From Oscillospiraceae bacterium (GTDB lineage: Bacteria; Bacillota; Clostridia; Oscillospirales; Ruminococcaceae), in assembly GCA_017460835.1 (NCBI GenBank), contig JAFUAD010000040.1, forward strand, positions 1 to 47,940: a DNA stretch of 47,940 bases, written 5' to 3'. The notes under the pieces were generated by a model. The model did no database searches. It saw only the letters and a list, made by a program, of their open reading frames with translations, and was not told the DNA's origin. Shown piece after piece: positions 26,738 to 33,875 of this stretch. The translations under genes and the position numbers were made by a program. How positions within the stretch are numbered: position 1 is the stretch's first letter; every line of letters begins with the position of its first letter.

Positions 26738-27856
26738 ATGACCGAGAACAAAAACAGCGGATTTTCGATGCCGGCGGAGTTTTCTCCGCATCACGGCACC
26801 ATACTGGTTTTCCCGGAGCGCCCCGGCTCATGGGGCACCGACCCCTCGGCGGCACAGGCCGCGTTCGCAGCGATCGCGGCACGACTCTCGCAGTGTGAGC
26901 AGGTCTATATGCTGGTCAGTGACCGCACGGCCGAAGCCGCCCGCAGACTGCTCCCGCCGAGTGTCAGGCTGCTGCACATCAATACCGATGACGCATGGGC
27001 GCGCGATATTGCGCCGACCTTCGTTCGCAATGCTGCGGGAGCGCTGCGCGGCATTTCTTGGCAGTTCAATGCGTGGGGCGGCGACTTTGACGGGCTGTAT
27101 CCCGATTATGAGCAGGACGATGCCGCCGCGGATGCGGTCTGTGCGGCGCTCGGAATCCCCTGCTGTGATGCGCGGCCGTTCGTGCTGGAGGGCGGCGCGA
27201 TTCACTGCGACGGCGAGGGTACGGTGCTCGTCACCGAAGCCTGTCTGCTCAGCGGCGGGCGCAATCCGCAGATGACGAAGGCGCAGATCACGGAGACGCT
27301 TTGCAATTATCTCGGCGCAGAAAAGGTCATCTGGATTCCGTTCGGCATTTACAATGATGAGACGAACGAGCACATCGACAATATCTGCGCATTCACGGCG
27401 CCGGGCGAGGTTGTGCTCGCGTGGTGTGAGAATCCCGACGACCCGCAGTATGCAATGTCTAAGGCGGATTTCGACGTATTATCACAGCAAACCGATGCAA
27501 AGGGGCGCAGACTGCGCATCACAAAGCTGCCGGTTCCGCATGTGCCGGTCTGCGTGACCGAAGCGGAATGCGAGGGCTATGAATTTGCGCCGGGCGAGGA
27601 CACCCGCGAGCCGGGCGAGCGCCTTGCGGCTTCCTATGTCAATTTTTATTTCGGCAATGACTGTGTGCTGGTGCCGCAGTTCGGCGGAATTTATGCGGAG
27701 GACGATGCAAAAGCGTGTGAAATTCTGCGCGGCTGCATCCCCGGCAGGGAGATCGTCCCCGTCCCGGCAAGAGCCATTCTGCTCGGCGGCGGCAATATCC
27801 ACTGTATCACCCAGCAGATTCCGCAGTATCGCAAAGATGTATCTCCGATGGATTGA
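26738..27856 (+). CDS. aguA: Agmatine deiminase
   Basis: Hydrolyses agmatine to N-carbamoylputrescine and ammonia. The 372-residue protein has the family features: MPAEFSPHHGTILVFPERPGSW, NTDDAWARDIAPTF, FNAWGGDF, the FVLEGGAIHCDGEG block, and the catalytic Cys (about 356) in GGGNIHCITQQIP. GGGAG lies 6 nt before ATG 26738; a GTG one codon earlier is only 3 nt from it. It is the last gene of the operon. N-carbamoylputrescine amidase (AguB), which normally follows it, is absent: a palindromic repeat begins at the stop codon instead. Confidence 0.95.
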   Translation: MTENKNSGFSMPAEFSPHHGTILVFPERPGSWGTDPSAAQAAFAAIAARLSQCEQVYMLVSDRTAEAARRLLPPSVRLLHINTDDAWARDIAPTFVRNAAGALRGISWQFNAWGGDFDGLYPDYEQDDAAADAVCAALGIPCCDARPFVLEGGAIHCDGEGTVLVTEACLLSGGRNPQMTKAQITETLCNYLGAEKVIWIPFGIYNDETNEHIDNICAFTAPGEVVLAWCENPDDPQYAMSKADFDVLSQQTDAKGRRLRITKLPVPHVPVCVTEAECEGYEFAPGEDTREPGERLAASYVNFYFGNDCVLVPQFGGIYAEDDAKACEILRGCIPGREIVPVPARAILLGGGNIHCITQQIPQYRKDVSPMD

Positions 27857-27916
27857 TAATGGGGCCTCCGCCCCAAACCCCGCTTAAGGGACATTGTCCC
27901 TTAAGAATCCCATTAT
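27856..27916 (+). repeat. Intergenic palindromic element, copy 1
   Basis: Outer arms ATAATGGG (27856-27863) and CCCATTAT (27909-27916) enclose a GGGGC/GCCCC hairpin (27861-27874, overlapping the outer arm) and a 10-bp hairpin CTTAAGGGAC/GTCCCTTAAG (27883-27905). It starts on the last base of the aguA stop codon. A relative at 47813-47860 has the same layout with compensating changes in the second hairpin, and a further relative is seen at 39906-40010. Confidence 0.8.
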
Positions 27917-28037
27917 ATAAAGAAATATAAAAAGCACACACATACATATATATCACTTATAACAGGATTTCAACGGTTTGCAAAGCAAACTGCGCAGTTT
28001 CACGAAGTGGAACATGCCGATGCCTTCTTGACAGACT

Positions 28038-28074
28038 AAGGCAGATACCATATTTCCGGTATCTGCCTTTTTTT
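28038..28074 (+). terminator. Terminator of the polyamine operon
   Basis: AAGGCAGATACC (28038-28049) pairs perfectly with GGTATCTGCCTT (28058-28069) around an 8 nt loop and runs into a T-tract to 28074. It closes the operon 180 nt after aguA. Between the repeat at 27856-27916 and this hairpin the DNA is AT-rich with two further small hairpins (GTTTGC/GCAAAC and TTTCAC/GTGGAA, about 27974-28007) and no gene. Confidence 0.9.
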
Positions 28075-28132
28075 GTGTGCGACGGCGCCTTCTGTGCCAT
28101 CGCCGAAAGAATCTTTGTCCTATGCTTCCCGG

Positions 28133-29050
28133 TCAGAGATCACGCAGCTTTGCGGCGATCTGGGCAAGGCGCGAGAGGCGGTGATGCACGCCGGAGCGTG
28201 ACAGCGGCGGATTACACGCCGCGCCGAGGTCGCGGAGATTTGCTTCCGGGTTTTCGAGCCGCACCTGCGCGATTTCCTGCAGGGATTCGGGGAGGGAATC
28301 AAGGCCGCTGACCCGCTGAATCAGCAAAATATCCTCGACCTGCTGCTCCCCTGCCGCGACGGTCTTATCAATATTGGCAAGATCACAGTTTGTCCGGCGG
28401 TTCGTCTGGCTGCGAAAGCTCTTATAGATCTGCTGCTCCGCCAGAGAAAGCGAGGCATTCTGCGCGCCGAAATAGGTCAGTGCATCGCAGATCTGCTCGT
28501 TCTGCTTCAGATACAGCAGCGTATCCTGCTTCCGCACCGTCTGCCTGAACGCGATCGCAGGCTGCTCCTCCGCGATCCGCTCGCGCAGAACACCGGCAAA
28601 GGCCGCGTCCGGGAGCGCATATTCCAGATGATAGGCACGGGCGGGGTCGGTGATGCTTCCGCAGATGACAAAAGCCCCCGCGGCGAGCATACAGAGCGAT
28701 TTCCCTGTGCTCTGCAAAAAGGCCGGAGAATCTGCGCGGTTTTCGGGATTGATCTGAAGCGCGGAAAGCAGCGCATCCGCATCGCCGCCGGAAAGCGTAA
28801 AGCACCAGACCGGCAGCTTGTCCTTCCGCGAGCGGAATTCCGTATCGCAGACAAAGCCTCCGGGCACCGCCTGCAAAAGCTGCGGAACCAGCGCCGCAAA
28901 TGCTTCGCATTCGGTTTGCAGGACGATCTCTGCCGCAGAAACCCTGCGCGCCGCCAGCAGTACGCCGGTCAGAAACGCGGTCTTATCCTTTTGCTTGCGG
29001 ACAGTGCCGCAGATTTCTGTTTTGGTCTGATTTGAAAATGACCCGGTCAC
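28133..29050 (-). CDS. whiA: DNA-binding regulator WhiA
   Basis: A 305-residue WhiA protein, conserved in Gram-positives, with a degenerate LAGLIDADG endonuclease-like N-terminal half and a C-terminal helix-turn-helix. The hallmark NPEANLRDLGAACNPPLSRSGVHHRL ends the protein. It is involved in sporulation in Streptomyces and in cell division or chromosome segregation in Bacillus. The open frame reaches an ATG at 29071, but that lies within a few bases of the likely transcription start; the GTG at 29050 with AAAGGGTG upstream fits homologues (SFSNQTKTEI) better. It is not in the usual rapZ-yvcK-whiA cluster here, which is notable. Confidence 0.93.
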   Translation of the reverse strand: MTGSFSNQTKTEICGTVRKQKDKTAFLTGVLLAARRVSAAEIVLQTECEAFAALVPQLLQAVPGGFVCDTEFRSRKDKLPVWCFTLSGGDADALLSALQINPENRADSPAFLQSTGKSLCMLAAGAFVICGSITDPARAYHLEYALPDAAFAGVLRERIAEEQPAIAFRQTVRKQDTLLYLKQNEQICDALTYFGAQNASLSLAEQQIYKSFRSQTNRRTNCDLANIDKTVAAGEQQVEDILLIQRVSGLDSLPESLQEIAQVRLENPEANLRDLGAACNPPLSRSGVHHRLSRLAQIAAKLRDL

Positions 29051-29080
29051 GCAATCACACCCTTTGCTCATGATAGCAAT

Positions 29081-29109
29081 ATTATAACATATTACGGCGG
29101 AAAAGGCAA
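29081..29109 (-). promoter_or_regulatory. Sigma-A promoter of whiA
   Basis: On the minus strand TTGCCT (29104-29109) and a perfect TATAAT (29081-29086) stand 17 nt apart. The expected start near 29074 leaves a leader of about 24 nt before the GTG start at 29050, and it rules out efficient use of the ATG at 29071. Confidence 0.75.
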
Positions 29110-29166
29110 TGGGAGCGCGGCATAAATTGCAGCGGTTATAATTCGCAAAATTCTTTCATTCTGCAC

Positions 29167-29195
29167 TTGACAATGACGGCGGAACGTGCTATAAT
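29167..29195 (+). promoter_or_regulatory. Consensus sigma-A promoter of the 154-residue membrane protein gene
   Basis: Perfect TTGACA (29167-29172) and perfect TATAAT (29190-29195) with 17 nt spacing. The leader is about 32 nt and carries GGGAGG before the ATG at 29234. Confidence 0.9.
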
Positions 29196-29233
29196 GCGAC
29201 TGAAACGACATGCAGAACGGGAGGTGCTCCGCA

Positions 29234-29698
29234 ATGAGCAAAAAGAAAATCAAAAAATGGATTACAGCCGCAATTGTGCTGATTTTACTGTGTTACGGTG
29301 CATTCTGGCTGCTGCTCCGCCCCTCGGGAATCACATCCGACACGGCGATGAACAGCTTTACCAAGCACCGCGAATCCTACGAAAACACGGCCACTTATCT
29401 GGCGGCAAAAAACTACACAACCTCGATCACCGATCTGATCACCATTGATCAACATTTCGGCATCTCCTCCGAGCAGACGACCGAATACACGAACATGGTC
29501 AACGGTGTTGAGCATCTCATGAAAATCGGAATCAAAGAGATTTCCGCCGAGGGAAACTGCGTCCGGTTCATCTTGAATTCCGGCGGCGGAATGCTGAAGC
29601 GGGAGCATGCCGAGCTGCTTTACTGCAAGGACGGCTCCTCAGAGGGCTTTACGCCGCTTGGCTATGAAAACTGGTATTATCAGATCGTCAGCGAATGA
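29234..29698 (+). CDS. Small membrane-anchored protein of unknown function
   Basis: Not recognised. The 154-residue protein has a basic start (MSKKKIKKW), one membrane helix (about 9-28) and an extracellular domain of about 120 residues with a strand pattern (FILNSGGGMLKREHAELLYCKDG). The frame opens eight codons earlier, but GGGAGGTG 8-9 nt before ATG 29234 selects this start. It has its own consensus promoter and a terminator directly after it, so it is a single-gene unit between divergent whiA and the convergent CNNM gene. The strong promoter suggests good expression. Confidence 0.8.
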   Translation: MSKKKIKKWITAAIVLILLCYGAFWLLLRPSGITSDTAMNSFTKHRESYENTATYLAAKNYTTSITDLITIDQHFGISSEQTTEYTNMVNGVEHLMKIGIKEISAEGNCVRFILNSGGGMLKREHAELLYCKDGSSEGFTPLGYENWYYQIVSE

Positions 29699-29711
29699 CA
29701 GCACACAGAAA

Positions 29712-29745
29712 ACGCGCACTGTTCCGTAATTGGGACAGTGCGCGT
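29712..29745. terminator. Bidirectional terminator between two convergent genes
   Basis: A 14-bp stem (29712-29725 with 29732-29745, one G-U) around a 6 nt loop. On the minus strand TTTTCTG follows, so it best serves the CNNM gene; on the plus strand it ends the small membrane protein gene with only a weak T-run. Confidence 0.8.
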
Positions 29746-29750
29746 GCTGT

Positions 29751-30998
29751 TTATGCTTCCTCCTCCGAGGGCACGGGTTCAGCGGTCAGCTCCAGCAGAA
29801 TCCGCCCCACGCGCTGCTCCTGCATTTGCAGCACGGTCATCCGGAACCACGACCCGCTGACTGATTCGCCGACCGAGGCAATATGCCCCGCAAGCTCCGT
29901 AAACCAGCCGCCGACCGAGGCGCACTCGGTCACGATGCGGTCATCCGGCAGCTCCAGCGCATCGCGCAGATCGGAGATCGAATACTCGCCGGAAATTTCG
30001 TAGCGGCCCTCGCCGATCTTCGAGAGCAGCGGAATGACCTCATCCGCCTCGTCGTAGATCTCGCCGACCAGCTCCTCGATGATATCCTCAAGCGTCACAA
30101 TGCCCTTTGTGCCGCCGTACTGATCCATAACGACCGCAATATGCGATTTCGAGCGCTGCATCTGCCGCATCGCCTCGCTGATCTTCGCAAATTCCGGCAG
30201 ACGGAGGATATTCTGAATAATCGGGTGAATGTCGCTGCCTTGCCGGGAAAGCAGCCCGAAAAAGTCCTTTTCTGTGATAAAACCGATGATATCGTCGATG
30301 TTTTCGTCATAGACCGGCAGGCGGGAATAGCGCTCCGAGAGGAAAATGCGCTGCACCTCCCTGATCGGCGTATCCTTTGCGATTGCGGTGATATTGACAC
30401 GCGGCACCAGCACATCGGTCACCGGAATCTCGTCGAATTCCAGCGCGGAGCGAACCAGATCGCTTTCCTGCTCCTCCAGAACGCCCTCCTCCTCGATCTG
30501 CTCGACGATTACCTTAAGCTCATCCTCCGTCACGGAGGGCTCCTCGTTTTTGTTTGCGGCGATTCTGGAGAGCCGGTTGAACAGCAGAATCAGCGGCTTC
30601 AGCAGCAGAATCAGTGCGGAAAGCGGTGCCGTAAAAAAGAGCGCAAGCTGCTCCGCATGGGATTTCGCATAGGATTTCGGCAGGATTTCGCCGAAGATCA
30701 GCACGAGCACGGTCATCGCGGCCGTGGAGATGCCGACGCCGCCCTTCCCGAACCAGCGCGTAAACAGGATCGTGCCGAGGGATGCCGAGAGGATATTGAC
30801 GAGATTGTTTCCGATCAGAATGGCGGTCAGCGCCTGATCGAACGCCTCCGCGAGCGCAAGCGCCCTTGCGGATTTTTTGCTGCCCTGCATGGCAGCCGCC
30901 TTCAGACGAATCTTGTTCACACTGGAAAAAGCCGTCTCGCAGGCGGAAAACATCGCGGAAAAACAGAGCAATCCGAGGATTGCAGCAGCATAGATCAT
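29751..30998 (-). CDS. CNNM-domain/CBS-pair membrane protein (hemolysin C/CorC-like family)
   Basis: A 415-residue member of the family formerly called hemolysin-related, now linked to magnesium or cobalt transport. It has an N-terminal DUF21/CNNM domain with about four membrane helices (opening ACETAFSSVNKIRLKAAAM, then LIGNNLVNILSASLGT), a CBS pair (about 195-325: VPRVNITAIAKDTPIREVQRIF, SRLPVYDENIDDIIGFI) and a C-terminal CorC/HlyC domain. The longer upstream frame has no family features; ATG 30998 with GAAAGGA upstream was chosen and a promoter lies just above it. Substrate unproved. Confidence 0.92.
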   Translation of the reverse strand: MIYAAAILGLLCFSAMFSACETAFSSVNKIRLKAAAMQGSKKSARALALAEAFDQALTAILIGNNLVNILSASLGTILFTRWFGKGGVGISTAAMTVLVLIFGEILPKSYAKSHAEQLALFFTAPLSALILLLKPLILLFNRLSRIAANKNEEPSVTEDELKVIVEQIEEEGVLEEQESDLVRSALEFDEIPVTDVLVPRVNITAIAKDTPIREVQRIFLSERYSRLPVYDENIDDIIGFITEKDFFGLLSRQGSDIHPIIQNILRLPEFAKISEAMRQMQRSKSHIAVVMDQYGGTKGIVTLEDIIEELVGEIYDEADEVIPLLSKIGEGRYEISGEYSISDLRDALELPDDRIVTECASVGGWFTELAGHIASVGESVSGSWFRMTVLQMQEQRVGRILLELTAEPVPSEEEA

Positions 30999-31040
30999 GA
31001 AAATCCTTTCTTTCTTGTCCGTCAGAAGATATATATTGGT

Positions 31041-31069
31041 ATTATAACGGATTTTTCTGCAAAATGCAA
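31041..31069 (-). promoter_or_regulatory. Sigma-A promoter of the CNNM gene
   Basis: TTGCAT (31064-31069) and perfect TATAAT (31041-31046) are 17 nt apart on the minus strand, about 43 nt upstream of the chosen ATG. It confirms that the upstream extension of the reading frame is not translated. Confidence 0.8.
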
Positions 31070-31181
31070 GCCCCCGGCGGCCTGATTGCCAAAGCAGACA
31101 AATGCAGCGGCAAGGATGCATTTTTTCTGGATATCTGAACGGACAGGCGCCGGTTTTCAAGGTGTGTTTTGCGGTTTTATG

Positions 31182-31210
31182 TTGACAAATAAGGGAAATT
31201 GTGATACAAT
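31182..31210 (+). promoter_or_regulatory. Sigma-A promoter of the ABC transporter operon
   Basis: Perfect TTGACA (31182-31187) and TACAAT (31205-31210) with 17 nt between them. The leader runs from about 31217 to 31296 and ends with CGGAGG before the ATG; no GntR-type regulator gene accompanies the operon. Confidence 0.85.
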
Positions 31211-31296
31211 AACAATGCGGTGCTGTCCGCATACCGGCCGCCGTGCCGGAGCAGCAAATCTGACGAAAGGAAAGAGTCTCAGCACTCGGAGGAAGC

Positions 31297-32454
31297 ATGA
31301 ACAACAATCCTGAAGCCGGACAAATTCCGGCGGCATCCGATCCCGCCGGCGCATACAATCAGCAGACCGGCAATGCAGCAGCCCCCGCGTCACAGCAGAC
31401 TGCCGCAGGCAATCCTGTCAACCAGCAGCCGTCACAGGCAGGCGCAGCCTACCAGCAGCAGTATCAGCAGCAGAGCAATCCTTATCAGCAGCAGGCTGCG
31501 AGCGGTTATCCCGCAAATCAGCAGCCCTATAACCCCTATCAGCAGCAGGCAGCCGGCTATCCGGCACAGCAGCAGGCCTATGCACAGAGCAATCCCTATC
31601 AGCAGCAGGCCGCTGCCGGATATCCGTATCCGCAGCAGGCGCCGGGCGGTTATCCGCAGGGCATGGCAGGCGGATTCCCGTATCCTGCACCGAGCCCCTA
31701 TGAGACGGACCCGCGCTATCAGAAATTCCGGGTCAGCACGCTCCAGCCCGGACAGCGCGAGATTATCCGCTGTACCGAAGTCTCCAAGATCTACGGCAAC
31801 ACTCAGGCACTCAGCCCGATGAATCTTGTCGTCGGAAACGGAAGGGTCATCGGCCTGCTCGGGCCGAACGGAAGCGGCAAGACCACGCTGATCAAGCTCA
31901 TCTGCGGCCTTCTGACCCCGACCAACGGTACCATTACCGTCAACGGCGTGCCGATCGGTGCAGAAACAAAGGCAATGATCTCCTATCTGCCTGACCGCAC
32001 CTATATCCCGGAATGGATGAAAATTAAGGAGATTCTGGATTATTTCAGCGATTTTTACGTTGATTTCCGCCGCCCGCTCGCAGAGACGATGCTCGGCAAT
32101 CTCCGCATCAGCCCGGATGCCGTCATGAAAACGCTCTCGAAGGGCACACAGGAGAAAGTTCAGCTTGTCCTTGTCATGAGCCGGAACGCGAGCCTTTACC
32201 TGCTCGACGAACCGATCGCCGGCGTTGACCCGGTCGCGAGAGACTACATCCTCAATACGATCATCAGCGCGCACAACCCCGATTCCAGTGTCATCATCTC
32301 GACACACCTGATCAACGATATCGAGCCGGTGCTCAACGAGGTCATCATGATCCGTTACGGCACGCTCGCCATTCAGGGAGACGCCAATGAGCTGCGCCAG
32401 ACCTTCGGCAAATCCCTCAACGATATCTTCAAGGAGGTGTTTGCAGGATGCTAG
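31297..32454 (+). CDS. ABC transporter ATP-binding protein with a Gln/Tyr/Pro-rich N-terminal tail
   Basis: A 385-residue ATPase. Residues about 150-385 form a normal exporter-type ABC domain: VSKIYGNTQALSPMNL, Walker A GPNGSGKTT, signature-like LSKGTQEKVQL, Walker B LYLLDEPIAGVDP and the switch HLINDI. Before it lie about 145 residues of low complexity, rich in Gln, Tyr, Pro, Ala and Asn, with repeats of NPYQQQAA and GYP. Such a tail is not part of the ABC family and looks disordered or prion-like. CGGAGGAAGC precedes the ATG, so the tail is translated from a proper start. The permease gene overlaps its end by 7 nt. Confidence 0.93.
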   Translation: MNNNPEAGQIPAASDPAGAYNQQTGNAAAPASQQTAAGNPVNQQPSQAGAAYQQQYQQQSNPYQQQAASGYPANQQPYNPYQQQAAGYPAQQQAYAQSNPYQQQAAAGYPYPQQAPGGYPQGMAGGFPYPAPSPYETDPRYQKFRVSTLQPGQREIIRCTEVSKIYGNTQALSPMNLVVGNGRVIGLLGPNGSGKTTLIKLICGLLTPTNGTITVNGVPIGAETKAMISYLPDRTYIPEWMKIKEILDYFSDFYVDFRRPLAETMLGNLRISPDAVMKTLSKGTQEKVQLVLVMSRNASLYLLDEPIAGVDPVARDYILNTIISAHNPDSSVIISTHLINDIEPVLNEVIMIRYGTLAIQGDANELRQTFGKSLNDIFKEVFAGC

Positions 32455-33200
32455 GAAAACTCATCAAGCATGAATTTATATTCATGATCAAGGATTTCAC
32501 GCGAACCTACATCATCTACGGTGCAGTGGTGCTGATCCTGAAGCTGCTTCTCAGCATCGGCACAAGCAGCTCGAATCCCAGCACTTCATTCGTGACGCTG
32601 TTCACGATCTTCGCCGTGATCTACTATATTTTCACCTTTGTCCTCGCACTGCTGACCATTTCCCACAATGTCCGCAGATTCAAGAAAAACATGTTCAGCC
32701 ATGAGGGCTATCTGACAAACACCCTGCCCGTTACGCCGGCGCAGCATGTTGTCGCAAAGGTCGTCGTCGGGCTCGTCAACTACATCCTGAGCTTCCTTGT
32801 GGTCTTCATCGGCCTTGAGATTCTGCTCGCCGGAACCGGGCTCTCCGGATATCTGGAGAAGACACTGGAAGGGGTCATTGAGATTCTGGATGACTTCGGC
32901 CTGCTGTTCCCGACCTTCCTGTCGATGCTCACAGGCTATCTCGCACTGCTGCTGTTCTGCTATCTGATTTCCTCCGTGACCTGCATGATCGGCGGAAAGA
33001 AGTCGCTCGGCGCACTGCTCGCGATCGGCCTGATCATCGCATACATCTTCACGGTCACGATGATCACCGCAGCACTTGCAGACAACGGTTCCGACTCCGA
33101 GAACGTACTGTATATCTTCTCACTGTTCCACGGCGTCATTGCCGCGGTGGAATTCGCCTTTGTCATCAATATCATCAAAAACAAGCTGAATCTGCAATAA
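32448..33200 (+). CDS. ABC transporter permease
   Basis: A 250-residue membrane protein with about six hydrophobic helices (around 20-45, 55-75, 105-130, 150-180, 185-210, 220-240). It resembles ABC-2 type permeases encoded with YtrB/GntR-linked ATPases: MLGKLIKHEFIFMIKDF at the start and a SHEGYLTNTLPVTPAQHVVAKVV cytoplasmic loop. Its ATG lies inside the end of the ATPase gene, so the two are translationally coupled. Substrate unknown. A strong terminator follows 15 nt after the stop. Confidence 0.88.
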   Translation: MLGKLIKHEFIFMIKDFTRTYIIYGAVVLILKLLLSIGTSSSNPSTSFVTLFTIFAVIYYIFTFVLALLTISHNVRRFKKNMFSHEGYLTNTLPVTPAQHVVAKVVVGLVNYILSFLVVFIGLEILLAGTGLSGYLEKTLEGVIEILDDFGLLFPTFLSMLTGYLALLLFCYLISSVTCMIGGKKSLGALLAIGLIIAYIFTVTMITAALADNGSDSENVLYIFSLFHGVIAAVEFAFVINIIKNKLNLQ

Positions 33201-33214
33201 GCAGCAATACAAAA

Positions 33215-33250
33215 AAAATTTGCCGGACTTTCCACAGTTCGGCAAATTTT
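33215..33250 (+). terminator. Terminator of the ABC transporter operon
   Basis: AAAATTTGCCGGAC (33215-33228) pairs with GTTCGGCAAATTTT (33237-33250, one G-U) around an 8 nt loop. The AT-rich outer part supplies the T-run. Confidence 0.85.
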
Positions 33251-33326
33251 GCACATCGGGGGTGCTATAATAGGAACTGTCAGATCGACATTGTGTTCTC
33301 CTAACACCCCATCATTTCATTTGAAA

Positions 33327-33358
33327 CGCCCCGCAGCCAATACCCGGACTGCGAGGCG
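33327..33358. terminator. Hairpin upstream of a T-run, between convergent units
   Basis: CGCCCCGCAG (33327-33336) pairs with CTGCGAGGCG (33349-33358, one mismatch) and is followed by CTTTTCTTT on plus. On the minus strand it lies 8 nt beyond the 33366 stop and is followed by GTTTC. It can end transcription from both sides. The 77 nt before it (33251-33326) contain a TATAAT (33266-33271) with no good -35 and no ORF. Confidence 0.65.
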
Positions 33359-33365
33359 CTTTTCT

Positions 33366-33875
33366 TTATTGTTTCTTCTGTGCGGCGAGATATTCCGCCT
33401 TGACCTGATGATGCTGCACCGTGATATTGACGATCGAGAAAACCAGCGTCACAATGCCGGAAACCAGCGCCATCGTGCGGAAATACGCGGTTTCGATGTG
33501 ATCTCTGTTGCCGGAGGAAAGCGCCCGGAACGCCGGAACCGCAAATGCGATCACGGCGGCAGCGGCGATCACCGCCAGAATCCGCAGAGACTTTTTCATC
33601 AGCCGCAGCGTCGTGCTCCCGAATCTTGCGGGCAAGGTATCATATTTCCGGTAAAGGCTCTTGCGCAGGAAAACCGTCCCAGCACAGATCAGCGTCACAC
33701 CGGCATACACCAGTTCAAACTTCTGCGAGATCTTCGAGGTCAGGAAGAACATCGCGGGATTGAAAATGTTGATGACATAGAAGGTCAGCAGCATCCACGA
33801 GTAAGTCATCAGCAGATGCGGGAAGAACGAGAGAAACCCGCCGCCCGCTCTGCGCAGGAGTGAATCTTCGTTCAT
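33366..33875 (-). CDS. Four-helix membrane protein of unknown function
   Basis: Not recognised. The 169-residue protein has four hydrophobic helices (about 20-42, 53-70, 96-117, 131-152) with short loops and a basic C-terminus. Its ATG overlaps the stop of the phosphodiester glycosidase gene by one base (TGATG), so it is the third gene of that operon. Nothing in the sequence shows a catalytic centre. Given its neighbours, a role in envelope polysaccharide assembly or export is possible but is inference from position only. Confidence 0.75.
   Translation of the reverse strand: MNEDSLLRRAGGGFLSFFPHLLMTYSWMLLTFYVINIFNPAMFFLTSKISQKFELVYAGVTLICAGTVFLRKSLYRKYDTLPARFGSTTLRLMKKSLRILAVIAAAAVIAFAVPAFRALSSGNRDHIETAYFRTMALVSGIVTLVFSIVNITVQHHQVKAEYLAAQKKQ

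Noticed and set aside
30999-31358. Upstream extension of the CNNM protein by about 120 residues
   Set aside because: It crosses a good promoter for the gene and overlaps the start of the divergent ABC ATPase gene; the extra sequence has no family features.
31470-31650. Repeated CAG-rich units suggesting a CRISPR or tandem repeat array
   Set aside because: The repeats encode the Gln-rich tail of the ABC ATPase in frame, with no spacer structure and no cas genes.
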